51,642 bases of DNA from Cudoniella acicularis. Lineage: Eukaryota; Ascomycota; Leotiomycetes; Helotiales; Helotiaceae. Below the pieces are notes generated by a model. It was not told the origin of the DNA and did no database searches. It worked only from the letters and a program-made list of their open reading frames with translations. The stretch is from NCBI GenBank assembly GCA_013054445.1, contig JAAMPI010000212.1, positions 1 to 51,642 of the forward strand. The letters are read 5' to 3'. The position numbers and the translations under genes are program-made. This document shows, one piece after another, positions 20,775 through 32,649 of the stretch (position 1 is the stretch's first letter; each line of letters begins with the position of its first letter).

Positions 20775-23304
20775 ATGCCTCGTCCGGCCACTACTCTTAC
20801 GCCTAAACAGAAACTTGCTTACAAGGCTGTACTGGCGAAAAAAGTCCTCAATCGTGCGACCCGCGTCGAATCCGAAGCAGAATCCGAGTCGGAATCCGAG
20901 GAAGAGGAAGATTCTTGGGAGTTGATATACGAGACGAAGAAAGAACAAACTAGTAGGCTTCATAATGGGTCCAGCGCGAATAACGGGCGAAAAAACAAAC
21001 CGGCAACTTCGAAGAGGAGAGAAAGAAATGTCTCCAAGACTGAAGATAGGGTCGTTGGGGTTAGGCGGAAGGAGGACGGGCTTAAGTGTATGATCGGAGA
21101 CTGTGTTTTGCTAAAACAATCGGAAGGGGGCAATCCATGGTTGGGAATGATCATGGAATTCACAGGTCTTGACGTAGATGGAGACCAGTGTGCGGAGTTT
21201 ATGTGTAGGGACAACCACAGATGGCCTTCTTTTCACTTTCTGACTGAAATACAGGGTTTTCCGACGAGAAAGAGATCCGACTCACCCCGAAGGCGAAAGA
21301 GAATAAAAGAACAGATTTCCTTCCTGTGAGTGGTTATTTTCTAGCACAATGACTGAGCTGATTTTGTCAGCATGAATTATATATTACACCCGGTTGCGAC
21401 GAAAGTCCTCTTGGCTCGATCATTGACAAAGCGACGATTCTATCGGAGGAAGCATTCAAGGCTCGGTTTCCGAAAGGCACAATCCCTCGCAGGTCCAAGG
21501 ATTATGGAAAAGTCTTTCTCTGCCGACGAGGTTGTAACATGGGAACAACAACATACACCGAGCCATTTCAATGGGAGGATATTCTGCATGGAACGGAAGA
21601 GGAGGTTCTGCACCTGAACGAGAAATTGGTTGCCGAGACCAAAGTAAGGAGAGAGAAGCGTGGACTGAAGCGAGTAAGGAAAGACGCCGATTTTCTGGAT
21701 AGAGACGAGTTCGAAGACGAGGCCGATGAGGAATTTGGTACTCCTCGAAAGAAGCAGAAAACTTCTGCTGCATCAACACCTCGAAAACCCCGTACCCCTT
21801 CAAAACTGCTAACGCCTAGTCACAAGAGGTAAGCACTGTTTCAAGAAGACTGTTCCCATATGCTAATGTTCTAAAGAGTTGTAATCAAGAAACCTCTAGA
21901 ATTCACACCGCTGGGAACTCGGATGCTCGATCCTGACCATGTTTACTCTTCGCCATTTCAAACTGCCCGCTCAAGACTGCACGTCTCATCCGTTCCAACC
22001 AGTCTCCCATGCCGAGAAGACGAATTTGCCTCTGTGTATTCTCATCTCGAGGCAGCGATCCTCGAAGGGACTGGGGCATGTATCTACATATCTGGAACAC
22101 CAGGAACAGGAAAAACAGCTACAGTCCGTGAAGTCGTGGCCCAACTCAATGCGTCTGTCATGGCGGACGAGCTAGATGACTTCATATTCGTGGAGATCAA
22201 TGGCATGAAAGTTACTGATCCTCATCAATCATATTCTCTGTTGTGGGAAGCTCTGAAAGGGGATCGTGTGAGCCCTTCTCATGCTCTGGATCTTTTAGAG
22301 CGTGAATTTAACCACCCGACACCTCGAAGAGTGCCATGTGTCGTATTGATGGACGAATTGGATCAATTAGTGACCAAAAATCAAAGCGTAATGTATAATT
22401 TCTTCAATTGGCCTGGACTACGACACAGCAAATTGATCGTACTCGCGGTGGCCAATACCATGGATCTACCTGAGAGAACTTTGAGCAACAAAATCAGCAG
22501 TAGACTTGGTAAGAACACGTTTATTCTTTCATTCGGCAATTCCACACAAGACTAACCCACATCACAGGCCTGACGAGAATTACATTTCCGGGATACACCC
22601 ACGAACAACTGATGAAAATCATTCAATCACGCCTAGAAGGCGTCCCAGGCGACATCGTCGAATCCGACGCCGTCCAATTCGCCTCCCGAAAGGTAGCAGC
22701 TGTCTCCGGCGACGCCCGTCGTGCCCTGGACATTTGCCGCCGAGCAGTCGAGCTAGCAGAATCAGAAACTTTATCCACAGCGCCAAATACGCCGAGCAAG
22801 AGTGGAAGAGGTGAAAAGGCTTCCAAATCTCTCGGCAAGGTTACTATCAACACAGTGAAGAGAGCTATTAATGAAGCAACAACGAGTCCTTTACAGCAGT
22901 ATCTGAGAGGCTTACCTTTATCGAGTAAGATATTACTGGCGGCTCTGATGGCGAAAACGAGGAGGACGGGTATTGCGGAGAGCGTGTTTGGAGAAGTGCT
23001 TGATGAAGCCAGGAGAATGGCGAAAATGGACACGGGAGGGAAGACGGCCGAATTCCTTTTGAAGGATAGACTGTCTTCAAAGAAAGGCATTGGGATGCAA
23101 TTGGTATCTAGGCAGCCTGTGAAGGCTCCCAGAGTTCTAGCAATGGGTGTGTCTGCAATCGATCTCATGGAGGCTGGAATTATAGGTCTAGAAGCACGAA
23201 AAGCCGATCGTACAGGGAAGATACGGCTGAGCATTGGAGAAGAAGACTTGAAGCTGGCATTCAAAGATGATCCGGAGATCAAAAGTCTTGGATTTTCAGC
23301 CTAG
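20775..23304 (+). CDS. ORC1: Origin recognition complex subunit 1 (BAH + AAA+ ATPase)
   Basis: Largest subunit of ORC, which binds replication origins in the nucleus and loads MCM with Cdc6 and Cdt1. Five exons (20775-21204, 21255-21325, 21371-21828, 21877-22508, 22568-23304) give exactly 775 aa. After a Glu/Ser-rich N-terminus comes a BAH domain (GDCVLLK, then AEFMWFSDEKEIR across the first intron and DFLPHELYITPGCDESPLGS across the second). A basic linker follows, then the AAA+ module: Walker A GTPGTGKT at ~393-400, Walker B VVLMDELD at ~475-482, sensor 1 in VLAVANTMDLPE and sensor 2 in SGDARRALDICRRAVEL. A winged-helix C-terminus ends KSLGFSA. The ATG at 20775 fits the usual MPRPATTL-like start. 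It converges with PRP46, whose stop is 100 bp away. Confidence 0.96.
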
Positions 23305-23404
23305 ACATAAATGACTACCTAACATTTTCACCCTGAAGAGTGTCCTTATTCCTACAATTTACGCCGTTCGCCATGCCATGCATTCCTTAAATCTCTGTCA
23401 TGTG

Positions 23405-24953
23405 CTAAAACTTTTGCCTGCCTAACGTTGGCTTCCACTCGAGAGGGTGCGTTTCTGGTGTTGCGGTCTCGTCTTGCTTCCATACTTTGACTACAAAAGG
23501 TTAGCTTTTTCATTTCAGTTTCTAAATTTGCAAGACTCACTAGTTTTGTCTGCTTCTCCACAAATTAGTCGTAGACCAGTCTTATCATAGGTAGAGCTCA
23601 TTATTCCAGTCTCGGCATCCAGCGAGCCGGGTTGAGCAGTAGTCTCAAGAGACTGGAATCTGTGACCCGATTTCCAATCCCAGAAACTCATCGACCCATT
23701 ATCACCTATTTATATTAGAAAAGCTACGGAGGTGAAGCCGGATCTTACTTACCACCTGAAAATAAAACGTTGTCCTCATTCACAGACAAGGTATTAATAA
23801 TCGAATTTTGTCCCTCGAAATTTTGCATGAAAGCTCCTTCTGGACATTTCCATTGCTTGATGCTTCCCGTACTTCCACTAGCAAATGTAAACTCCTTTGG
23901 ATGAATAGCCAGTGCTCGCACACCCTTCTTATGATGTGTAAGAACGCCCATTGTCTTTCCTGCCGCAAGGTCCCAGAGGCGTACGGTTGAGTCGAGGGAG
24001 GAAGTGATAACCTGGGGATCCACCTCTTGACACTTCAGATCCGATACCGTCCCCTTATGTCCAGCAAGAACGTGGATGTTGCTTCTTGTCCTCATGTCCC
24101 AAACTCTTGCAACACCATCACGTCCGCCAGTAACCAAAACATCAAGAGTTGGGTGAAGGGCAAGTGTATAGACACCGCTCAAATGCCCGTGGTAATGTCT
24201 AATAACCTTGTTCGTTTCTAAATCCCAACACTTCACCATCTTATCTTCTCCACAAGAAAATAGATACGGATGCCGAGGTGATACAGCGAGGCCTCTCACT
24301 GTCGATATGTGACCCGTCAACGTCAGTCGCAGATTTCCAGTCGCGAGATCCCAAATCTTAATTGTTCTATCTCCAGCACCACTAGCAAACCATTTGTTCT
24401 CGGGCTCAACAGCCAAACTTCGCACCCAACCTAGATGCCCAGAAATAACACGCATAAGTTTCCAAGGCGCGTGCCATTCTGGCTTGATTTGCAGAACCGT
24501 TTGTTTTCGAACTAGACTCGACGAGGGAAGGTTTCTTTGCGATGTAGGCCCATTGGCATTTGGTGGAGCATCTCTTGAAGCGCCTCCTCTCCCTCGAATT
24601 ATCAAAGCAGTCGATGAGCTACCCCCATTGGTGTCCCTCGAGGCCACACCTTCTATCATCTTCATCGTTCTCGGGTTCGTCGTGGTATCATCCGTAGGGG
24701 CCGTCTTCGGCTTCTTTCGGGGCGCAGCGCTCGACATTTTGGCTGCGAGAGCAGGCGGGAGTTCTTTAACGCTATCATATTCAGACTTGATGCGCGATGC
24801 TATCGCGAGTCGTTCTGCCGGTTCTGTGACATGGGAATCATCCTGCTTCTGGCTCTCTGCGAAAAGAGCTCTTGATCGCTTCGCGTTTTGTTGTATAAGC
24901 GTCTTTATATGATCGATTTGAGCTTCTCCAGCTAGCGCGACTGCAGCAGACAT
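23405..24953 (-). CDS. PRP46: Pre-mRNA-splicing factor PRP46/PLRG1, WD40 protein
   Basis: Component of the NineTeen/Prp19 complex in the activated spliceosome. Exons 24953-23753, 23705-23541 and 23490-23405 give 483 aa. The N-terminal ~170 residues are helical then disordered, followed by [20 protein letters not shown], the conserved entry to the beta-propeller. About seven WD repeats follow with clear GH...WD signatures ([48 protein letters not shown]). The last blade is split by introns and rejoins as [19 protein letters not shown], then a C-terminal tail [13 protein letters not shown] choose ATG 24953 ([12 protein letters not shown]); an upstream in-frame ATG at 24986 is less likely. It is divergent from the gankyrin gene over 252 bp. 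Confidence 0.95.
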
Positions 24954-25205
24954 ATTTTCGAATCGTCGTTGACGGAAGGTGATCAAGTGTTGACAAACTG
25001 CAGGTTCTGGATTTATTTTCGCAGCCTCGCGCCTTTCTTGACTTCTCGCGTCTATTCCTGATTCGGAGTTGATTTGCCCACATTTTGCCTCGATAACAAG
25101 GCCGCAATAAATCAGGCTGGGTTCTTACGAGTACCCTCTTGTTTCCTCTTTCATTCCAAACAGTGAAAGTAATTCCCTTCACTTCTCACTTTATTTTTGG
25201 CCAAA
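24954..25205. promoter_or_regulatory. Bidirectional promoter of PRP46 and the gankyrin-like gene
   Basis: Only 252 bp separate the two start codons. No TATA box is obvious. The small shared interval implies common regulatory elements. Confidence 0.6.
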
Positions 25206-26318
25206 ATGGAGGAGCCATCTAAATTTGCCATTCATGAGGCTGCGAGGGATGGAAAAAGTACGAATATCTTCATCCATGGTCCCGCCACCCCGTACCCATG
25301 ATTAACCATGCTGACGAAATTTGAAACCAGTAATTGTGGTTGAATCGTTGTTGAATGTGAGTTTTTATTTTAAAATCTCCTATAAATCACTTCTGACCTT
25401 CGTTTAGGCAAACCTGAAGCTTGCAGATAAGAAAGACGATGATGAGCGTTTGCCAATCCACTGGGCCGTGTCATATGGTCACTTGGACATAGCTGCTCTA
25501 CTTTCAGCTGGCAAGAATTTTGATCCTGACGTTCAAGTAAGTTGCATTTACTTCCAGATTCTTGGAGCAATTTTGGTTCGGGAAGCATGAAGCTAGTAGC
25601 TCACTTTCTAGGATGGATCGGGATGGACGCCTCTCATGATAGCAGTCAGTCTAAAGGATGGTGAAGAACTCGTCGACCTCTTTCTCCGAAAAGGTGCAGA
25701 CGTAAATGCCAAAAGTGAGTTTAACCTTATTGCCCTTATATTGGGATTTAATTCTCACGATTTCTAGATTTCAGTGGCCAGGTCTATTCTTTCACCCCAG
25801 TCATCAACACTTTGCTAACCTCCTAGACAGGCGGCACTCCACTTTGTTGCCTCTAAAAATAATCTCGACGTCGCTCGCAAACTCCTCGACAATAAACCAC
25901 CAGCATCAACTCGAGTAAAAGATAAAAGAGGCCAATACCCTATTCACCGCGCTGCCGCTATTGGATCAGTGCCTATGGTGGAGCTGTTTTTGAAACATAA
26001 AAGCCCGTTGAATGCTACTGATGTTGCTGGGTACACACCACTTCACCATGCTATTGCCGAAGGTCATGGTGAGCTTCAAATCACCTAAATCCTTGAGAAG
26101 TCTTGCTAATAGGTCTAAGGGGACACCGCAGTTGCATTACTGAAAGCTGGTGCAGAGACCGACAAGAAAGACACTGATGGATTCTTGGCTATGGACCTTG
26201 CCCCTGATAAACAGGTGAGTCGATTCATCTTCCACTAGCTACAAGATAACCCTGCTAACCACACCAGGTGAAAAAATTCATTCTGGACTCCGCGGAGCGA
26301 GAGGGTATAGAGTTATAG
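25206..26318 (+). CDS. NAS6: Ankyrin-repeat protein, gankyrin/Nas6-like proteasome chaperone
   Basis: About 240 aa from seven small exons (first ATG 25206-25257, last ending at the stop 26316-26318). The start MEEPSKFAIHEAARDGK and the ankyrin series follow the gankyrin pattern: LPIHWAVSYGHLDIAALL; GWTPLMIAVSLKDGEELVDL; ALHFVASKNNLDVARKLLD; YPIHRAAAIGSVPMVELFL; YTPLHHAIAEGHGDTAVALL; and GFLAMDLAPDKQVKKFIL. Six or seven ankyrin units with a short C-terminus fit Nas6/p28, which binds the Rpt3 C-terminal domain during assembly of the proteasome regulatory particle. Other soluble ankyrin proteins have similar repeats, so the assignment rests on length, start and repeat order. It converges with the golgin gene 207 bp away. 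Confidence 0.85.
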
Positions 26319-26525
26319 CATACCAAAAATAATATCATCCAAACCGTTCCCGAATACTTATACAAGCGCTTGCAAAAATGAAGCGCCGTTGTGCTAACTC
26401 TGAACCCTAATCCTCTAGTCGTGATTCAGTCGTAAATCTATAAAACAAACACTCGTTAGAAGATGCCCCTTGCCCAACCCAACCATTTTTCAAGTACGCG
26501 TGAATGTTGCTGTATCGAAGAAGTC

Positions 26526-29257
26526 TTATTTCACAGTCCTCTCTACCAACTCCCGATACATCGCTTTGATATCATCGATATCGCTTTTGAGTTCATCAAC
26601 GAGCTCGCTCTTCTCGCCGAGCATTTCTAAGGTTGTTTGGTACCTCTCATTAATCTCCTTCATTTCTGCTTCAACTTGAGCAACTCTACTCTCTGCATCC
26701 CTCTTCAACTGAACTTCCTGCATAAGAGCAACTATTTCAGCTCTTGCCTCATCACGCTGAGAAGCAACACGTGCTAGATCTTCTTTATTAGCAACTTTCT
26801 CGCTCTCAAGGCGTCGTACGGCGGAGCTCATCCTCTCAACAAGTTGGACCGATGGGCCTGCTCCGGCCGTTGAGACTGACACCATGTCATTAATTGTTTG
26901 GTGCGGAGACGCCGGCGACATAGTATTCTCAAAGAAATCGTCATTGTCCGTGTGGATCGACGGTGCATCGGATACTTCGAGGTTTTCTCTGAAAGACTGA
27001 GATGAGTCTTGTCTCACTGGTGTTCCGCTACCAGAGCCTCGGTTTAGAACTTGAGCTGAAGGGCGGCGGGTTAACAAGCGCTCTGCAGTAGGCCCGTCAC
27101 TATTCACGGACCGAGCCGATGCCCTTCTTAATTGTAAGTTCTGTAAACCCAAAAATTCAGTAGTGAGACCCCTTCGCATCGACGTTACGGGCGACTCTGG
27201 ACGATTATTAGCTGAGGACCCTGTCTCCTCTTGCCATTTGACTCTCTCTTCTTCAATTCGCTGAAGTAATTCTGATTGCCAACCTCTCTTCTCATTCTCA
27301 AAAGAAGACTTTGCCGCAATTAAGGCTGCCTCCGCATCTTCCGCTTGCCGTTGTAAAGAATCAAGCTTAGTTCTGTGGTCGGCAAGCTCTTGGTGAAAAC
27401 TAGGTAGCTTTGATCTGGTTTCCTCAAGTTCGTCCTCGTGACGCTTTGCCTTGAGAGTCTATAACTGTTAGTAGGTGGTTTCAGGTCTTAGAAAGCAGTA
27501 ACATACCACTTCCCGAGCTTTTCGCCTGATGTCGGTTTCCCTTCGTGTAGCATCATCCCTCTCCTTTTCTAGATTGGTGGCTCGTGCGATTAATGAAGCT
27601 TCAATACCCTGCCAATTTTCGCTGGCTACTGCATACTGAGACTGAAGAGTTTCAATCTGCCGAAGTAACTTTGCCTGAGCATCACCGGTTGTTCCAGAGG
27701 AGACCTCCTCAGCTCTTGCTCTCATGACTTCCAATTTGCTTTCTAGCATTTGCTGTTCATTTTTCATTTCCAATTCTGCCATACGGGCCCGCTCGGCATC
27801 CTTGTCAATCTTCTCCCGAAGCTCTTTCATCTGTAACTGAGCTCGATCTGCCACGAGGCTTTTCTCGATTTTGAGATTTGCAAGGTCGTCCTCAAGCTCA
27901 GCAACTCTTTTTTTCTCCACTTCGAGTGATTCATGGACGGCTTTAGCCTCTGCTTCCTTCTCCTGGGTTGCAGCATCATTTAATTGTCGTCTTAATTCAG
28001 CAATCGTGGAGTCTTTGACATCTCTTTCCCCTTTCAGAGACTCCAAATCTTTCTGCAGCTGGTTGAATTGCCTTTGCTTCTCGCTCAAACGCTTTTCGGC
28101 GATTTCTGCTCGTCTCGAGTTTTCTGCTGCCAAGGCTGCCTCCTGTTCTGCTTTCTCTTGTTGCTTCTTGGCTTCAGATATCTCTTTAGTGTCCTCCTGG
28201 ATCTTTGCCCTCAGCTTCTTTATCGTGGTTAAATGGGCGAGCTCTTTTTTTGAAAGCTGCTGGCCTTCCTGCATCAGTAAAGCAACTTGCTCGTCTTTAT
28301 CTGCTAATTTTTTCTCCAAGCTGCCCGCAGGTGCTGAACCGCTGGCTTTTCGCGCCGCCTCAGCACTTTCTTTTGCCAAATATTGTAGCTTGGATTGCAG
28401 AGCGTCGATTCGTTCGATATAATCATGTACCTCTTCTTGCCGCTGCAATTCTGCGGTTTCGTAATCCGATTGCAGTTGTTTCAGCTGGGCATCGGTCTCT
28501 TCGGGATTTTTTGAGGAGACGCCGGTCTCAACATGTCCATTTGGTGCATCTACTGACGAGCGAGGCACAGAGCCTGCTTGCCTTATCGAATCGATCGAGG
28601 CTCGAGGTATACCTGACCGAATAGAGTCTACAGAAGCGCGAGGTGAAGCATCGACTTCAGACTTTGTACTAGAAATATCCGCTCCTTTTTGCTCGCTGTC
28701 CTTTGAAATTTGCTTCTCAGGGGTCCCAGGCTCGACCTCAATTGAAGGAACCTCCTCAACGGTGGGTTCTATGGGTTTTTCTTCATCAAGAATTTTTTGT
28801 GTAGTCGAGGCATCATTCGTAATTGTAGTAGGTACAGTGTCTATGCTTTGACGTGGACTGTCTGCAACTGTAGCTGGGCTACCCGTTCGTGAAGGTGTGC
28901 CGGAAGAGAGGGCCAGAGAGTCCGCCTTCTCTACTTTTTCTGATTTCTGAGAGGAGTTTTTGGCTGCAATTGCCCTCGCCAACCGTTCTTGTAAGCGGTC
29001 GTTGGTCCTGTTACTGCCCGATGCATTCCGGGAAGCGTCTGGCGGATTATCATTAGCAAGATGTGTCAGTATCCGGATGTATATCACTTACTGCTCTCGG
29101 GTTTGGGTGTCGCAGGTGTCGAAGCGGAAGGTTTTTTAGGTGCTGGAGTGCTCTCGTCTCCCTCAGCTAAGATGTTATCTAGTCGGGACTCGACTCCAGC
29201 AACCGCCTGCTGTAAAAACGATCCCCATCGAGAAGTTTGCTTCGTTGGTGCCGCCAT
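26526..29257 (-). CDS. TMF1/Sgm1-like golgin coiled-coil protein, 876 aa
   Basis: Golgi tethering protein of the TMF family (TATA-element modulatory factor, yeast Sgm1), which binds Rab6/Ypt6. Exons 29257-29092, 29038-27507 and 27458-26526 join in phase. The N-terminus MAAPTKQTSRWGSFLQQAVA, then GVESRLDNILAE, is the conserved Golgi-protein start. A Ser/Thr/Pro/Glu-rich linker follows, then ~450 residues of continuous coiled coil rich in Glu, Lys, Gln and Arg. The C-terminal domain (SVQLVERMSSAVRRLESEK, then ELVDELKSDIDDIKAMYREL) matches the TMF C-terminal family, to which the Rab6-binding function is attributed. No membrane segment is present, consistent with peripheral attachment. Confidence 0.88.
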
Positions 29258-29846
29258 TGCTGCAACTTCTGTCTCCAGCTTCCAAGGGTGGTCGCGTCGA
29301 TCGAGATTGCGCCTGATTGTACATTACAGATCCCTTGGGCGACATATGACGTAAATGTGTCTAGAGTGTACGCGCGCCATGTGATGGTGTTCCTGGAATA
29401 TTTTCCTACGCAGATTTCTGGCCGTTGACTTGATAAAGAAGGGTTACGAGGCAGAAGAAATGGAAATACGTTGCGTGTCTGAGCCTCTAGCCTATAGCGT
29501 AAAAGCAGCGTTGACCCACCCCTGTGAATCGCAAGGCTACAACATTCCAGAGATGGGGCAAGGCTATCAACAGATTATCAGTCCACTACGATCCAATCAA
29601 ACAATTTCAAATGGATTTCGTGCTTCGTATTCGAAATGTGCTTTGTTGCATAACACGAGCCATGGCTTCCATGAGTGCTGCTATTAAACTTGGTGTAAGC
29701 TGCCACTGGCTATTTTCGAGCTCGGCGTCAAGATTTCAGCTTTATGGATTCAAGCTGATGCAGAAATATCATTTGATAGACCAACGAATGGTAATAAACT
29801 TAAGGGTATCTTTGTCTAGTCTATTGCCCACGGCTTTTGAATCCAG
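29258..29846. other. Intergenic: golgin promoter and 3' flank of the ceramidase gene
   Basis: About 590 bp. Short open frames on the plus strand (29430-29850) have no recognisable content. Confidence 0.5.
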
Positions 29847-31128
29847 TTAAACAGACTTACGTTCCTCCCCTCCCACATGTCCGTTTCTAACTCCGTTTGC
29901 CAATTTTTCTTTTCCTTTCGCAGTCTTGGACAGTGGAATGACCTCGGGAATGGAGAAATAACTCGGCCAATTTAGGACATACTCGTCTTGTCTTTCGTTA
30001 AGACAATGTCGTAGCCAGATGGCCCACACAATGTAGTAGTATGACCCAAACCCTGTCATCAAATGCCTAGTCTTGTTAGCAAACGCATTTCAACAATTTT
30101 GGTCACATATCAGAATGCGGACTCACCACCAGCCGTGGCCCTCTAATAAAATCCCCCAAGGTAGCCCGATTTTATGTCTCCAGACTCGAATCGTGGGGCA
30201 GTACTTGTTGTCCAATGCCCAAATTCCAAATCCACCCAAGAAAATGGACAATCCAATAGCCACCATTAACCACATTTCCCTAAGTATTGCTCTGTCTCGA
30301 TGTGCATCTGCTAGGCGTTCTGATTTCGACATCCCAGCGTGGGATGCTTTTTGTGGGTTCGTCGCATATTTTGCTCGTAAAGACGGCCTAATATTGACCT
30401 CCATAACGTACATGCTTCGAAAAAGGACTATTGCTGTGAGGAGCGCGAAGGCATTTTGGTGGAAGAGTGGGTCTTGTAAATAATGATAGTAAAGCTGTTG
30501 TTACTCTATTAGCAAAACTTAATGATGTAGTAGAGTTGGGTGACAAACCGTAATGAAAACAGCCAACGACACCAAGCCAGTGCCCAATAGCTGACGAGTA
30601 ACACGAGATTGAGAGAAGGAGAACGTTGCATAGCACATAAGGGAGGTTGTGTAGATCATGGACAGTTCGTCCACAAGTTGCATTGGGTCTGGCAACATTA
30701 GAATTCCAAGTACTAGCAAAGAAGGTTCTAGACTCACATTTCAGCGTGCTGTGAAAGGCAAAACTGCCACTGCCAACAAGCAGATCTGCGAATGCGAAGT
30801 TAAGCAGGCTTTTTCTGCAGCCATATTTCAAGGGGCCTTACAGCCTATGAAAGCCACTAAGAAAACACTGTCATGCTCATATTTCAAACAGTTTCGAACG
30901 CCTTTTATTCCAAGAGCAACGAACAGGAGATTCGTAAGAGTGTTGACGATCTCGGCGGAGTAAATGGTGGCATAATAATCCTCTTCACATCAAAATCAGC
31001 CAGAAATCGCTGGAATGCTTGCGAAGGGAGGAATCACCTTCACACCAGTTTATCGTGGACGTAACGGGACTCCAGAAGCCATCGGGTCGTGCTGGAGGGT
31101 ATTTGAAATGTGGTAAGCTGAAGCCCAT
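29847..31128 (-). CDS. Alkaline ceramidase (Ypc1/Ydc1 family)
   Basis: Integral ER/Golgi membrane enzyme that hydrolyses dihydro- and phytoceramide to free sphingoid base and fatty acid. About 300 aa in six or so exons. The start MGFSLPHFKYPPARPDGFW, then SPVTSTINWCE with DYYATIYSAEIVNTLTNLLF, is diagnostic; the Glu of NWCE and the motif GSGSFAFHSTLK supply family metal-site residues. Next come PMQLVDELSMIYTTSLM, a run of transmembrane helices, MYVMEVNIRPSLR, and ALDNKYCPTIRVWRHKIGL with GILLEGHGWWH, which carries the two C-terminal histidines of the Zn site. It ends in a polar cytosolic tail. The family has seven membrane helices and I can see most of them. Intron positions are placed by family continuity and consensus ends; the intron near 30790-30850 is the least certain. 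Confidence 0.93.
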
Positions 31129-32079
31129 AGTGAAGTATGTGAAAATGATGTTGTCAAAAAGTATGCGAATGGGTCGAGTTTGTAGAAAATGTTGCGAACC
31201 GGCTCTGCCGGAAGGTTACACAGTCTAAATTCCACAAAAGCCGCAAGGACGACCCAAAATTGCGCGTGGTCTGATTGCTTGGATGGGGCAAGAGCTCCTC
31301 TTATAAGCAGCCATTCAGAGTTGGACGGATGGGGGATGGAATCCTTGTTAAATGCATATGACGTTAAATCGTTGTTGGGCGGGGCCTTTACGGAGGGTAC
31401 ACAGCTATCGCGATAAAGCTGCTTAAAGCTTTGTCCCCTGCGAGCTTGGACTTCTTGGACTTGTTCGGTTTTGAGATCCTTCGTGTACTCAGGCAGAAGG
31501 TGATATCGTGACGTTTCACGATGTTAGGATTAGAGAGAACGACTCGTCTCTCTCCAGATGGTTGACTATAAAATTCCGACTGATTCAAATGTATATTGTT
31601 ATGCACTGCAGCACTGAAGAAAACATCGACACCACGTAAACCACCCGATACATATTTATGAGTAAACAACCGCTTTAGATAATCTTCGCCGAGAGGTCTT
31701 TACTTTTGATAGCCACGGTCACAAAGTTTGGATTTCTATTGAGGAGTTATCCTTCATGAGAGCAAAGCGAAACACTTTTCGATCCAACTTTGAAAGCCCA
31801 TCAGCTATCGCCACAACCGGAGCACAGGTGCGAAGGAGGCCTCAACCAATAGCGAGATCGTCCAAGAAACCTCGGGAGTTCTCTTCCTAAATCGGATCAC
31901 GTGGGGAGTGCAGCTAGATAACGTCACATGACTTCTCTCGACAGCGTGAACTTGCAGCTTTTCCAAGTCATCAAACCGTTCTATCAAGTCATTGATCTCA
32001 GACCATCAACGAAATTATTTTTGTTCCACAGCGGTAACCAGGTCTGCCAGCTGTTGTAGCCCTGTGCCGATAAGACACG
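31129..32079. other. Divergent intergenic region, ceramidase / prefoldin 1
   Basis: About 950 bp. One notable element is an inverted repeat at ~31504-31521, ATCGTGA-CGTT-TCACGAT (7-bp perfect arms). Open frames here are short and without domains. Confidence 0.5.
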
Positions 32080-32649
32080 ATGTCCATTTCGAACGAAGCT
32101 CTGCAAAAGGTGAGCAATTTTCATGCGTCTGTTCACCCCTATGGTCCATACCAGAAACACACTACCCACATATCCTGCTGGTCTAAATGTATTTGGTACT
32201 GACATATAACTCAAAGCTCGTCCAAGAGATCGAGACCCAGGCAATCCAAGCGCAACAGCAGATCAATACTGTGAAATCTCAAATAGCGCTCAAGCAACGC
32301 GAAATCCGCATGCTTCAACTGACCTCCAGCGAGGTGGCCACCTTGCCAGCTGATACACCAGTTTATGAGGGTATAGGCAAAATGTGAGCATCCCCTGATT
32401 TTTGCACTCGTCATTTCCTGAAATGTGGCTCTCATGTGTGCCTAATGTGATCACGAGACCTAGTCACTTACGATTGGCAGGTTTGTGTTCAGCCCTACCG
32501 CTGAGGTTGATAAGAGGTTGACGGCTGAGACTTCTGAGCTGAAGTCGGACGTCGAGAATCTGGGGAAGAAGCTTCAGTATCTGGAAACTACATACAAGAA
32601 CAGTCGCGAGCATATCGACCAAATTTTCAAAAGTGGTGGCAGGTCATGA
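32080..32649 (+). CDS. PFD1: Prefoldin subunit 1 (beta-type subunit)
   Basis: Beta-class subunit of the prefoldin hexamer. Exons 32080-32109, 32217-32383 and 32481-32649 give 121 aa. It starts MSISNEALQK, then the first coiled-coil helix (LVQEIETQAIQAQQQINTV and KSQIALKQREIRMLQLT), the hairpin (PVYEGIGKMFVFSP) and the second helix (ELKSDVENLGKKLQYLETTY), ending IFKSGGRS. Length and order match Pfd1 and differ from the alpha subunit at 2.0 kb, which has an extra hairpin. Intron phases are exact (AAG|CTC and AT|G). It stands alone between two large intergenic regions. Confidence 0.93.

Noticed and set aside
22623..23282. 219-codon antisense open frame over ORC1 exon 5
   Set aside because: Fully overlaps the winged-helix coding region of ORC1; shadow frame.
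24394..24912. 172-codon plus-strand frame over PRP46
   Set aside because: Antisense shadow of the WD40 gene's N-terminus.
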